Source of the DNA: Methanobacteriota archaeon
GTDB lineage: Archaea > Thermoplasmatota > Thermoplasmata > Lutacidiplasmatales > UBA184
Direction: 5' to 3'
Assembly: GCA_013290045.1 (NCBI GenBank)
Contig: JABCYU010000006.1
Span: 1 to 36,866 of the forward strand
Length of the DNA: 36,866 nucleotides
Under the pieces are notes generated by a model. It was not told the DNA's origin. It made no database searches and saw only the letters and a list, made by a program, of their open reading frames with translations. The position numbers and the translations under genes are program-made. Numbering within the stretch: the stretch's first letter is position 1; each line of letters begins with the position of its first letter. Positions 8,606 through 17,377 of this stretch are shown piece after piece.

Positions 8606-9892
8606 CTACATCATCTCGCGAGGATCGGTGATCTCCCCTCGGATCGCGGTGGCGACCGTCGCCGCCGGGCTCATCAGGTAGATCCGCGCCTCCTTGGCGC
8701 CCATCCGCCCGGGGAAGTTGCGGTTCGACGACGACGCGCAGACCTCCTCCGGGGAGAGGATCCCCATGTTCCCGCCGAAGCACGCCGAGCAACTGGAGTT
8801 CGTGAAGACGGCCCCGGCTTCGGTGAACACCTCGATAAGGCCCTCGCGAAGGCACTGGCTGTAGATCGAGGTCGACGCCGGGGAGACGATGAATCGGACC
8901 CCGTGGTGGACCTTCTGGCCCTTCATCAGGACCGCGGCCTCCCGGATATCCTCGATCCGGGCGTTGGTGCACGACCCCAGGAACACCTGGTCGACCTTGA
9001 TGTGCTCCCGGGCGACGTCGGGCATCGGCCGGACGTTGTCGGGCGAGTAAGGGCACGCCACCATCGGCGGCATGCCGGTCACGTCGATGTCGATCGTCTG
9101 CTCGTAGTCGGCGTCCGGGTCCGCATAGAGCGGGTGCATGGCATGCTTCGCGGTCTTCTGAAGGTATTCGAACGTCTTCGCGTCCGGGGCGACCATGCCG
9201 CACTTGGCCCCCATCTCCGTCGTCATGTTGCAGATGGTGAACCGCTCGGGCATCGAGAGCGACTCGATCGTCGGCCCGCTGAACTCCACCGACTTGTAGG
9301 TCGCGCCCGTCGTCTTCACTTCGCCGAGGACCCGGAGCACGAGGTCCTTCGCCGTGACGCCGCGTCCGAGCTCCCCACGCACCCGGATCCGGATCGTCGG
9401 AGGGACCTTCAACCACAGACGGCCGAGCGCGAGGACGGCCGCCATCTCGGTGGGACCGATGCCGGCGGATACCGAACCGACGGCGCCGAGCATGTTGGTG
9501 TGCGAGTCCGTCCCCACGCACAGATCGCCCGGCACCACCCAGCCGTTCTCGGCGAGGATCTGGTGGCAGATCCCGTGGTTCCCGACGTCATAGAAGTGCG
9601 GAAGGCTCTGCTCGGCGGCGAACTTGCGGAGGATCCGGTGGAGCACCGCTGCCCCTTCCGTTGACGCCGGGACCCAGTGGTCGATCGCGATGACGACCCG
9701 CTCGGGGTCCCAGACCTTCTTCGCGCCCATGTCGTGGAACGGGCCGACGGTCTGAGCGCCCTGCTCGTGCATCATCGCGAGATCGACGCGACCCTCGATG
9801 ATCTGGCCGGGGACCACATGATCGAGCCCCGAGACCCGGGCGAGCACCTTTTCGGCGAGGGTCATCCCGTGTCGGCTCCCATTCCCCGTCAT
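8606..9892 (-). CDS. leuC: 3-isopropylmalate dehydratase / homoaconitase large subunit
   Basis: C-terminal part of track ORF 8606..11287: MTGNGSRHGMTLAEKVLARVSG...GTDSHTNMLGAVGS...VFLGSCTNARIEDIREAA...SCSACFGGNMGILSPEEVCASSSNRNFPGRMG. Start at ATG 9892 (ATGA overlap with upstream stop) or ATG 9865. Confidence 0.92.
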   Translation of the reverse strand: MTGNGSRHGMTLAEKVLARVSGLDHVVPGQIIEGRVDLAMMHEQGAQTVGPFHDMGAKKVWDPERVVIAIDHWVPASTEGAAVLHRILRKFAAEQSLPHFYDVGNHGICHQILAENGWVVPGDLCVGTDSHTNMLGAVGSVSAGIGPTEMAAVLALGRLWLKVPPTIRIRVRGELGRGVTAKDLVLRVLGEVKTTGATYKSVEFSGPTIESLSMPERFTICNMTTEMGAKCGMVAPDAKTFEYLQKTAKHAMHPLYADPDADYEQTIDIDVTGMPPMVACPYSPDNVRPMPDVAREHIKVDQVFLGSCTNARIEDIREAAVLMKGQKVHHGVRFIVSPASTSIYSQCLREGLIEVFTEAGAVFTNSSCSACFGGNMGILSPEEVCASSSNRNFPGRMGAKEARIYLMSPAATVATAIRGEITDPREMM

Positions 9893-11166
9893 GTGCCCTC
9901 CGTGGCGATCCCGAGCCCCCTCACCATCTGCCAGAACTCCGCGTCCGAGATCCCGGGATGCTCGTACAGGGACCGGTACGTGAGGAGAAACTTGTCGACC
10001 TCGACCTTGCCTCGCTGCTCGCTCCGCTCCTTGATGCGCTTGAGCAGTTCCGCCAGCAGGGGGTCGGTCGCCGTCGCGTGACGCTCCTTGAGCTTCTCGA
10101 CGACCGCGGCTTTGCCGGTGTGCTTGCCCAGGATCATCTGGCGCGACCGGCCCAGTGACTCCGGTTGGAGCGGCTCGTAGGTGAGGGTGTTGGCGAGGAT
10201 CCCGTGGGTATGGATCCCGGCCTCGTGGGAGAACGAATTGTATCCGACGAGCGCCTTGTTCGCCGCCAGGGGGACCCCAGAGACCTCCTCGACCAGGCGG
10301 GAAAGCTCGAACAATCGGTTCGTCTGGATGCCGGTGGGGACGCCGTACAGCGACTCGAGCGCCATGACGAGCTCCTCGAGCGACGTGTTGCCCGCCCGTT
10401 CCCCCAACCCGTTGACGCAGACGTGCGGGCTGTTGACCCCCTCCTCGAGCGCGGTCAGGGTGTTCGCGACGGCGAGTCCGAAGTCGTTGTGGCAGTGCAC
10501 CGACCAATCCTTCGGCCGGACCCGACGCCGGAACTCGCGGAGGAACCAGCGGAACGTCAGCGGCGTCATGATCCCGACGGTGTCGGAGATCACCAACCGG
10601 TCGGCGCCGGCCTCCTGGACCGCACGGTACAGGCGCTCGACGAAGTCGAGCGGGGCCCGCACGGTGTCCTCGGTGACGAACGCCACGTGAAGCCCCGCGG
10701 CTTTCGCCTGCCCGACGGCGGCGAGCGAGGCGTTCAGGACCTCCTCCTGGCTCATCTTCAGCTTGTAGCGGAGGTGGACGTTGCTCGCGGCCACGAAGAT
10801 CGCGATATGGGTCGCTCCGCTGCGGATCACCGCCTCGACGTCCCCCGGTACGGTCCGGGCCGCGGCGAGCACCTTCGCCCGCAGGCCGGCCTCGGCCAGC
10901 AGTCGGACGGCGCGCGCCTCCTCCTCGGAGACCACGGGGATGCCGGCGTTCAGCAGCGGGATCCCCACGTCGCTGAGGAGCTCGGCGATCCGGAGCTTCT
11001 CCTCTGGCGAGAAGTGAACGCCGGGGGTCTGCTCCCCGTCCCGGAGCGTCTCGTCCCAGAGCACGATCGGCTGGGCGAACGTCCGTTCCCGCACCGTCTC
11101 GCGGTGGAAGTTCTCCACGAGCGCCGGTTCGGACATCTGGAGAGAACCGAGCGAGGGAAGCGACAT
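9889..11166 (-). CDS. Homocitrate synthase / 2-isopropylmalate synthase family (short form without LeuA regulatory domain)
   Basis: 425 aa: WDETLRDGEQTPGVHFSPEEKLRIAELLSDVGIPLLNAGIPV...HCHNDFGLAVANTLTALEEGV...VNGLGERAGNTSLEELVMAL...NSFSHEAGIHTHGIL. Confidence 0.9.
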   Translation of the reverse strand: MSLPSLGSLQMSEPALVENFHRETVRERTFAQPIVLWDETLRDGEQTPGVHFSPEEKLRIAELLSDVGIPLLNAGIPVVSEEEARAVRLLAEAGLRAKVLAAARTVPGDVEAVIRSGATHIAIFVAASNVHLRYKLKMSQEEVLNASLAAVGQAKAAGLHVAFVTEDTVRAPLDFVERLYRAVQEAGADRLVISDTVGIMTPLTFRWFLREFRRRVRPKDWSVHCHNDFGLAVANTLTALEEGVNSPHVCVNGLGERAGNTSLEELVMALESLYGVPTGIQTNRLFELSRLVEEVSGVPLAANKALVGYNSFSHEAGIHTHGILANTLTYEPLQPESLGRSRQMILGKHTGKAAVVEKLKERHATATDPLLAELLKRIKERSEQRGKVEVDKFLLTYRSLYEHPGISDAEFWQMVRGLGIATEGT

Positions 11167-11286
11167 AACCTTTCTCGACGAGGGTCGGGCGTACGCTAAC
11201 GTACCGCCGACCGGCGGGGCCGGCGACGGCGGTTCCGGGCGCCCCGCCGCGTCGAAACCGGCGCGCCGGAGCGGGTCCCTTCCCCA

Positions 11287-11297
11287 TTCTTAAATAC
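11287..11297 (+). promoter_or_regulatory. TATA-box candidate for korAB
   Basis: TTCTTAAATAC located about 50 nt upstream of the korA start. Confidence 0.45.
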
Positions 11298-11343
11298 GGT
11301 CGGTCAATCGATTACCGGCGAGGACGGGGGCCCCCGTCCCGCC

Positions 11344-13146
11344 GTGACCACCATGACCACACCGGCGACTCAAACGACGCCGATCGCCGCCGATTCCTTG
11401 CCGTTCGGCCAGCGACCGCCGAAGGAGCTCACCGACCTGGCGGTCCTGATCGGGGGACAGGGAGGCGACGGGACCCTGACGGTCTCGGACCTGCTCGGCC
11501 GCTACTTCCGCAAGCGGGGCCTGCACGTCTACACCTCCCGGAACGTGCTCTCCCGGATCCGCGGCGGCCACGCCGATTCGTCGATCCGGGCCTCTCGAGA
11601 CCCGATCGCGGCGATGAAGGCCCATGTCGACCTGCTCGTCGCCTTCGACAACGAGGCGGTCCAGATCGGCCAGCCCGAATTGGAACCGGACGCCCTCATC
11701 CTCTACGACTCCTCGGTCTTCCACTCCGACCTTCCGAACGCCCTCGGCTTCCCGTTCGCCACGCTCGCCGGGAGCCAGCTCGGCCAGCCGATCTACAAGA
11801 ACACGGCGGCGTACGGCGCGATCTCCGCCCTGATGGGGTTCGACCCGGCGACGACCCGCCAGGTGATCGAGGAACGGTTCAAGCGGCGCAGCCCCGAAGC
11901 GCTCGAGAAGAACCTCAAGGCGCTGGAGATCGGCCGCAAGGCCGCGATGGAGCTGCCGAACGCCCACGACCGATGGCACGTGAGCGATGGCGACGCCCAC
12001 AACCAGATCCTCACCATCGGCAACCAGGCGGTCGCGCTCGGATTCGTCGTCGCGGGGGGGCGGTTCTTTGCGGGCTACCCGATCACCCCGGCGACGGAGA
12101 TCATGGAGTATCTCATGCGCTACCTTCCCCCGTTCCACGGCGTCGTCCGCCAGGCGGAGGACGAACTCGCGGCGATCAACATGGTGATCGGCGCCTCGTA
12201 CGCCGGCGCGCGCGTCATGACGTCGACGAGCGGTCCCGGCCTATCCCTCATGACCGAGGGGATCGGCCACGCAGGGACGGCCGAGCTCCCCGTGGTCGTC
12301 GCCGATTGTCAGCGGGTGGGTCCTTCGACCGGCGAGCCCACGCGGCACGAGCAATCCGACCTCGCGCACCTGGCCCATCTCGGCCACGGGGAGTTCCCAC
12401 GGTTCATCATCGCCCCCGGGACCCTCGAGGACTGCTTCTACCTCACGATCGACGCCGTGAACCTCGCCGACAAGTGGCGGCTACCGGTGATCCTGCTCCT
12501 CGACCAGGCGCTCTGCCAGAACTCGGCGACCTCCGCGCCCCTCGACCTCTCCCGCGCCCGCATCGACCACGGCAAGCGGCTCACCGAGGCGGAGCTCGCC
12601 CAGCTGACCTCGTACAAGTACTACCAGTTCACCGACGACGGGATCTCTCCGCAGGTGCCGCCGGGGACCCCCGGGGCGTTCGCGCAGGTGACGGGGAACG
12701 AGCACGACGAGAACGGCCACGTTTCGGTCAATCCCGTCAACCGGGTCCGGATGATGAAAAAGCGGATGGAGAAGATGGTCCACGCGCGTGACGATCTCCC
12801 GCTCCCCCAGTACTACGGTCCATCGGGGGCGAAGATCGGTTTCATCGGATACGGTTCGACCTGGGGTCCGATCCGGGAGGCCCAGGAGCTTCTGGCCCTC
12901 GATGGCGTCCCGACCCGGTTCTTCCAGGCCCGCACCCTGTTCCCCGTCCAGACCCACACCCTCGCTCCGTTCCTGGAAGGGGTCGAGGTGGCGTACGTGG
13001 TGGAGCACAACTACAACGGGCAGTTCGCCCAGCTGATCCGCGAGGCCCTGCCGCAGCACCACGCGAAGCTGCGATCGATCGTCAAGTACGACGGCCTCTC
13101 CTTCCGCGCTCCCGACCTGGCCGCGCGCGTCCGGGAGGCCCGATGA
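11344..13146 (+). CDS. korA: 2-oxoacid:ferredoxin oxidoreductase, fused gamma-alpha subunit
   Basis: 600 aa (GTG 11344 or ATG 11353). N-terminal gamma domain LIGGQGGDGTLTVSDLLGRYF...SRIRGGHADSSIR; alpha domain GYPITPATEIMEYL...VRQAEDELAAINMVIGASYAGARVMTSTSGPG...GPSTGEPTRHEQSDL. Confidence 0.93.
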   Translation: MTTMTTPATQTTPIAADSLPFGQRPPKELTDLAVLIGGQGGDGTLTVSDLLGRYFRKRGLHVYTSRNVLSRIRGGHADSSIRASRDPIAAMKAHVDLLVAFDNEAVQIGQPELEPDALILYDSSVFHSDLPNALGFPFATLAGSQLGQPIYKNTAAYGAISALMGFDPATTRQVIEERFKRRSPEALEKNLKALEIGRKAAMELPNAHDRWHVSDGDAHNQILTIGNQAVALGFVVAGGRFFAGYPITPATEIMEYLMRYLPPFHGVVRQAEDELAAINMVIGASYAGARVMTSTSGPGLSLMTEGIGHAGTAELPVVVADCQRVGPSTGEPTRHEQSDLAHLAHLGHGEFPRFIIAPGTLEDCFYLTIDAVNLADKWRLPVILLLDQALCQNSATSAPLDLSRARIDHGKRLTEAELAQLTSYKYYQFTDDGISPQVPPGTPGAFAQVTGNEHDENGHVSVNPVNRVRMMKKRMEKMVHARDDLPLPQYYGPSGAKIGFIGYGSTWGPIREAQELLALDGVPTRFFQARTLFPVQTHTLAPFLEGVEVAYVVEHNYNGQFAQLIREALPQHHAKLRSIVKYDGLSFRAPDLAARVREAR

Positions 13147-14021
13147 CCCCGCTCTCCGTGAAACCGGTGGCGTCGACCTGGTGTCCCGGGTGTGGCGACT
13201 TCGGGGTCCTCGCCGCCGTCAAGAAGGCGCTGATCGAGGTCCAGGTCCCCCAGCACGAGGCCGTGCTGGTCGGGGGGATCGGCTGCTCCGGCGGGATCCA
13301 CAACTTCCTCGAGATCAACGGGATCCACGCCTTGCACGGCCGCCTGCTCGCCCAGGCGGTGGGGGTCAAGCTCGCGAACCCGAAGCTGACCGTCGTCGCC
13401 GCGGGCGGGGACGGCGACGGATACGCCATCGGGATGGGCCACTTCATCCACGCGTTCAAGAAGAACGCCTCGATCCTCTACATCGTGATGATGAACGAGA
13501 CCTACGGGCTCACGAAGGGCCAGGCCTCGCCGACGGCCCCCATCGGGTTCGAGGGGAACGTCGAGCCGCCGTTCGACGCGATCCTTACCGCGCTGAGCCT
13601 CCCGGCGCACAACTTCATCGCCCGGACGTTCTCCGGCGACCCGAAGACGATGACGGCCGTGCTGGTCGAGGCCCTGCGGTTCAACCGGGCGAACCAAGGC
13701 TACGCGTTCGTCGAGGACCTCTCGCCGTGCGTCACGTACAACGACACGTTCAAGGACTGGCGCGAGCGCGTCCTCGACGTCTCGAAGCTCCCCGGTTACG
13801 ACCCGACGGACCGCAAGGTCATGTTCCAGCTCTGCCTCGACACGATGGAGAAGGGGAAGATCCCGATCGGCGTGATGCACCGCCCCGCGCCGAAGACCAC
13901 CGACTCCGCCGACTCCCTCGAGCTCAAGCTCCTGCCCGACCGGATCGGTCCGGCCGTCACGGGGATCGAGCTCGCGGACAACCTCGCCGCCTACGACAAG
14001 CTGATCAAGAGCGTCACCTAG
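13143..14021 (+). CDS. korB: 2-oxoacid:ferredoxin oxidoreductase, beta subunit (TPP-binding)
   Basis: 292 aa: STWCPGCGDFGVLAAVKKAL...GGIGCSGGIHNFLEINGIHALHGRLL...VVAAGGDGDGYAIGMGHFIHA...NETYGLTKGQASPT; ATGA overlap with korA. Confidence 0.94.
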   Translation: MTPLSVKPVASTWCPGCGDFGVLAAVKKALIEVQVPQHEAVLVGGIGCSGGIHNFLEINGIHALHGRLLAQAVGVKLANPKLTVVAAGGDGDGYAIGMGHFIHAFKKNASILYIVMMNETYGLTKGQASPTAPIGFEGNVEPPFDAILTALSLPAHNFIARTFSGDPKTMTAVLVEALRFNRANQGYAFVEDLSPCVTYNDTFKDWRERVLDVSKLPGYDPTDRKVMFQLCLDTMEKGKIPIGVMHRPAPKTTDSADSLELKLLPDRIGPAVTGIELADNLAAYDKLIKSVT

Positions 14022-14053
14022 GCCCGGTCGGGCCGCCACGGGGGAGTCCCGGA

Positions 14054-15031
14054 ATGCGTCGGTTCGGGCTGCCCGCCGGTGTCGGCGCCTTCTGGATCGT
14101 CGCGGGATTCCTTCTGCTCTCGATCGCCGGCGTCGCCCGCGCTCCCGCCCCTCCGGTCCCGCAGCCCGACTCGGCGACCCTCTCGATCACTCCCTCGGGC
14201 CTCCTCGCGGTGAACTTCACCCTCGCCGACCCGAACGGCAGCCCGCTTCGCTACGCCATGGACGGGAACTTCTCGCCGCTCGTCAACAGCCTTCCGGCGA
14301 ATGCGACGACGAAGTCCAACGCCCTCCGACAGATCGCCGCGCTCGAGTCGGCGCCGCTGGTCGGGGGATTCTTCGGGAACCGGGATGGGAGCGTCTCGAG
14401 CGCCGAGGTGATCCTGTTCCAGGGACTCCTGCACCAGCTCACCTCCGGCGTGGGCGGGTCGCTCCCGACGGGCACGCTTTCGGCCTCGGCGGTCGCCGGC
14501 CTGACCTTGGACGGGGCCAAAGCCTCGACGTCGACGTTCCAGTCGGTGACGTTCGCCGGCGCGGAGGGTCCGGACAACTCGACGCTCCCGATCGGGATCT
14601 CGCTGCAGTTCTCCTACCAGTTCCCGATCTCGGGGAGCCAGCATACGCTCTCCTTCGCCATCGGAGGCGGTGGACTCCCCTCGGCGATCGTGATCCCGAA
14701 CGCCATCGCCACGGTCTCGTTCTCGACGCCTCCCGGCACCACGATCACCTCCGTCGACGGTCTCGGTTCCGTCTCGACCTCCTCCGACCCCTGGGGTTGG
14801 GGAGGCTCCCAATCGTCCGGCACCTACACCCTCGCGACCAACTCGACCATCGCGTTCCACTACCAGAGCTCGTTCCCGACCGGCGACCTCGTGCTCGGGG
14901 GCATCGCGACGGGGGCGATCGCGCTCGGTGCGTCGCTCCTGCTGCTCCGTCGACGCCGCCGGCGTCGGGGAGCCCCGGCTCCCGGCCCGAAGGCCGAGGA
15001 GGGCGCGGTGGGACCATCTGGGTCGGCGTAG
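14054..15031 (+). CDS. Predicted secreted/C-terminally membrane-anchored protein of unknown function
   Basis: MRRFGLPAGVGAFWIVAGFLLLSIAGVARAPAPP... signal-like N-terminus, Ser/Thr-rich ectodomain with NxS/T sequons, C-terminal TM LVLGGIATGAIALGASLLLL followed by RRRRRRR. Confidence 0.75.
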   Translation: MRRFGLPAGVGAFWIVAGFLLLSIAGVARAPAPPVPQPDSATLSITPSGLLAVNFTLADPNGSPLRYAMDGNFSPLVNSLPANATTKSNALRQIAALESAPLVGGFFGNRDGSVSSAEVILFQGLLHQLTSGVGGSLPTGTLSASAVAGLTLDGAKASTSTFQSVTFAGAEGPDNSTLPIGISLQFSYQFPISGSQHTLSFAIGGGGLPSAIVIPNAIATVSFSTPPGTTITSVDGLGSVSTSSDPWGWGGSQSSGTYTLATNSTIAFHYQSSFPTGDLVLGGIATGAIALGASLLLLRRRRRRRGAPAPGPKAEEGAVGPSGSA

Positions 15032-16326
15032 ACGACACCGACAGCCCCCGGGGCGGTTGCACCACCTTCACGCTGACCGAGCTCATCGACCGGGCGCGCC
15101 GGTCGGGCGCCGACGTCATCGGCTGGCCCCGGCTGGTGCGACTCAACCCGAACATCCCGTGGAAGACCCGGGGCAACGCCGCGCTGGCGGTTCGGTTCGG
15201 CCACGGGTCCGGTCGGAACTGGAGGATCGGGGAACTACCGGACGGGCCCGTCGTGGCTCACGGTAGGGGGTCTCCGCTCACGCCCGCCGAGGCCGAGCGG
15301 CTCGAGTCGGCGCTGTGGGAGACGGTGCGCTCGACGTCGCGGACCGGGGAGGCGGGCACCGACCCGGCGATGGCCGTGAGCGCCCGGCGTCCGGGCCCGG
15401 AGCTCTACCGACGGGCCGTCACCGAGGTCGTGCCGGTACCGGAGGCCCGGGCCGCCCTGGAGGCGGTCGGCGGCCACGTCCGCACGCTCGACTCATCCCG
15501 CGGGATCGTCGGCGCGGCCGCGGCCCTGTCCTGGCCCGCCCGTCGGAGGACCTTCGAGCTGATCGCCTACCGGGCCCCGGAACGGGAGGTGAGCCGGCGG
15601 TCCGTCGATGCGACGTCGGTCCGGCGCGCCCAACGCCGTTTCCCGGAGCTGTTCCTCTGCTACGACCCGCGCACCCGGAGGACGCTCGTCACGCCACACA
15701 CCCCCTGTCCGATCCTGTTCGGCCTTCGGGCGACCCGGCCCCACCGGCTCGAGGCCGCCTTCCGGTCGATCCGATCCGAGCCGGTCGACCGGTGGCTGAT
15801 CTTCGCCACCAACCAGGCGACCGGCGACCACGTCCGCGACGTGGCGGCGTCCGAGGTTCCCCCGTACGGCGCCGCGAGGTTGACGGGACGCGTCGCGGGC
15901 CCAGCGGAAACCGGGAAGGGCGGCCACGTCCGATTCGAGCTGGAGGACCCTTCCGGGATCCTCACCCCCTGCCTGGTGTTCGAGCCCACGAAGACCCTGC
16001 CCCGCATCGCGCGCGCCCTAGCTCCGGGCGACTCGGTCCGGGTCTGGGGAGGGCGCGGTCTCGACCCGCAGTTCCGGGTCGAGGGGATCGAGGTCCGACG
16101 GCTCTCCCCGCGTTGGGGACCCCCGACCCCCCCGCTCTGCCCAAGCTGCCGGCGCAGGACGCGCTCGCTCGGGACGGCGAGGGGGTTCCGATGTCCGGCG
16201 TGCCACCGGCGATTCCCCCCCGAAGAGGCCCACCGGGAGCGCCGGCCACCGGGGATCGAACCGGGAACGTATCACCCGACGGCGTCGGCGCGCCGTCACC
16301 TCCACCCGCTCGCCCCCGAGGTGTGA
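15016..16326 (+). CDS. tiaS: tRNA(Ile2) 2-agmatinylcytidine synthetase TiaS (start codon uncertain)
   Basis: IWVGVDDTDSPRGGCTTFTLTELI...RLVRLNPNIPWKTRGNAALAVRF...OB-fold and zinc ribbon CPSCRRRTRS...FRCPACHRRF, C-terminal RRPPGIEPGTYHPTASARRHL. No ATG/GTG/TTG near the conserved N-terminus in this frame; the track start at 14797 (TTG) is inside the upstream gene. Confidence 0.88.
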   Translation: MWVGVDDTDSPRGGCTTFTLTELIDRARRSGADVIGWPRLVRLNPNIPWKTRGNAALAVRFGHGSGRNWRIGELPDGPVVAHGRGSPLTPAEAERLESALWETVRSTSRTGEAGTDPAMAVSARRPGPELYRRAVTEVVPVPEARAALEAVGGHVRTLDSSRGIVGAAAALSWPARRRTFELIAYRAPEREVSRRSVDATSVRRAQRRFPELFLCYDPRTRRTLVTPHTPCPILFGLRATRPHRLEAAFRSIRSEPVDRWLIFATNQATGDHVRDVAASEVPPYGAARLTGRVAGPAETGKGGHVRFELEDPSGILTPCLVFEPTKTLPRIARALAPGDSVRVWGGRGLDPQFRVEGIEVRRLSPRWGPPTPPLCPSCRRRTRSLGTARGFRCPACHRRFPPEEAHRERRPPGIEPGTYHPTASARRHLHPLAPEV

Positions 16327-16365
16327 GTAGCCCCGGCACGCTACGGCGTGCCAGCCCAAGGGTCC

Positions 16366-16379
16366 GATTTATACTCCCC
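16366..16379 (+). promoter_or_regulatory. TATA-box candidate for htpX
   Basis: CCGATTTATACTCC about 40 nt upstream of the HtpX ATG. Confidence 0.5.
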
Positions 16380-16416
16380 CCGATTTTCTCGCCGTCGGCC
16401 CAGGGGGGACAAGTCG

Positions 16417-17346
16417 ATGACAGGGACCGCGCTTCGAACGGCGGCGTTGTTCGCCGCGATTATCGCCATCTTCGTCGTGGCGGGTGGGATCCTCGGCGCC
16501 TACCTGTTCGGGAGCTTCCTCGGCGGTCTGGTGATCGCCCTGATCCTGTCGGCGGCGATCAACCTCGTCTCCTACTTCCTGTGCGACCGGTTCGTCCTGT
16601 GGAGCAACGGCGCCCAGATCGTGACGGCCGCCGAGGCGCCTCGCCTCGCCCGCCTCGTCGACGAGCTCGCCCCGAAGTTCGGGCTCGTCGCGCCGCGCCT
16701 GGCGATCGTCCCGACGCAGACGCCGAACGCCTTCGCGACCGGCCGGGACGCCAGCCACGCCGTGGTGGCCGCCACCGAGGGGATCCTGCGCCTATGCGAC
16801 GACCGGGAGCTGCGCGCGGTGCTCGCCCACGAGCTCGCCCACGTCAAGGACCGCGACATCCTCGTCATGACCCTCGCGGCCACGCTCGCCGGGGCGATCT
16901 CCTACGCGGCCCAGATGGTCTTCTTCCAATCGATGTTCGGCGGAGGCGGCGGCCGCGGGAACCAGAACATCATCCTGGTCCTCATCGCGGCGATCACCGC
17001 GCCGATCGCCGCCATGCTCGTCCAGCTCGCGATCTCCCGCTCCCGCGAATCCCACGCCGACGAGGTCGGCGCCCGGACGATCGGGGATCCGAATGCCCTC
17101 GCGGACGCGCTCGTCAAGCTCGAACGCGGGAACCAGGCGGCCCCCATGAACGTCGGTTCGCCCGCCGCCTCGAGCCTCTACATCGTCAACCCGTTCCGGG
17201 GGAGCTGGTTCGCGAGCCTCTTCTCCACCCACCCCCCGATCGAGGAGCGGATCGCGCGCCTCCGGTCGATGACGGTCGACTACCAGTATCGCCCGGCGCT
17301 GCGCACTCCCGGCCGCGGTGGCCCCCTCGGGCGCACTGCGGCATAG
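16417..17346 (+). CDS. htpX: HtpX-like M48 family membrane metalloprotease
   Basis: MTGTALRTAALFAAIIAIFVVAGGILGAYLFGS...LAHELAHVKDRDILVMTLAATLAG...SRSRESHADEVGARTIGDPNALADALVKLE...FSTHPPIEERIARLRSM. Confidence 0.93.
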   Translation: MTGTALRTAALFAAIIAIFVVAGGILGAYLFGSFLGGLVIALILSAAINLVSYFLCDRFVLWSNGAQIVTAAEAPRLARLVDELAPKFGLVAPRLAIVPTQTPNAFATGRDASHAVVAATEGILRLCDDRELRAVLAHELAHVKDRDILVMTLAATLAGAISYAAQMVFFQSMFGGGGGRGNQNIILVLIAAITAPIAAMLVQLAISRSRESHADEVGARTIGDPNALADALVKLERGNQAAPMNVGSPAASSLYIVNPFRGSWFASLFSTHPPIEERIARLRSMTVDYQYRPALRTPGRGGPLGRTAA

Positions 17347-17377
17347 AATTGATGAGGTGACGCGCGGTCACCGGGGT

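Noticed and set aside
7088-9664. 858-aa plus-strand ORF opposite leuB/leuD/leuC
   Set aside because: Antisense shadow of well-recognised metabolic genes, with an Arg/Asp/Val-rich composition; no recognisable domain.
8606-11287. 893-aa minus ORF as a LeuA-LeuC-like fusion
   Set aside because: Only the C-terminal part (from 9892) is LeuC; the N-terminal ~465 aa are out of frame with the real synthase gene 9889..11166 and are a shadow extension.
16248-16275. Minus-strand tRNA T-arm-like sequence (GTTCCCGGTTCGATCCCCGG)
   Set aside because: No matching acceptor or D-arm upstream, one T-stem mismatch, and the DNA encodes the conserved C-terminal PPGIEPGTYHPTASARRHL tail of TiaS.
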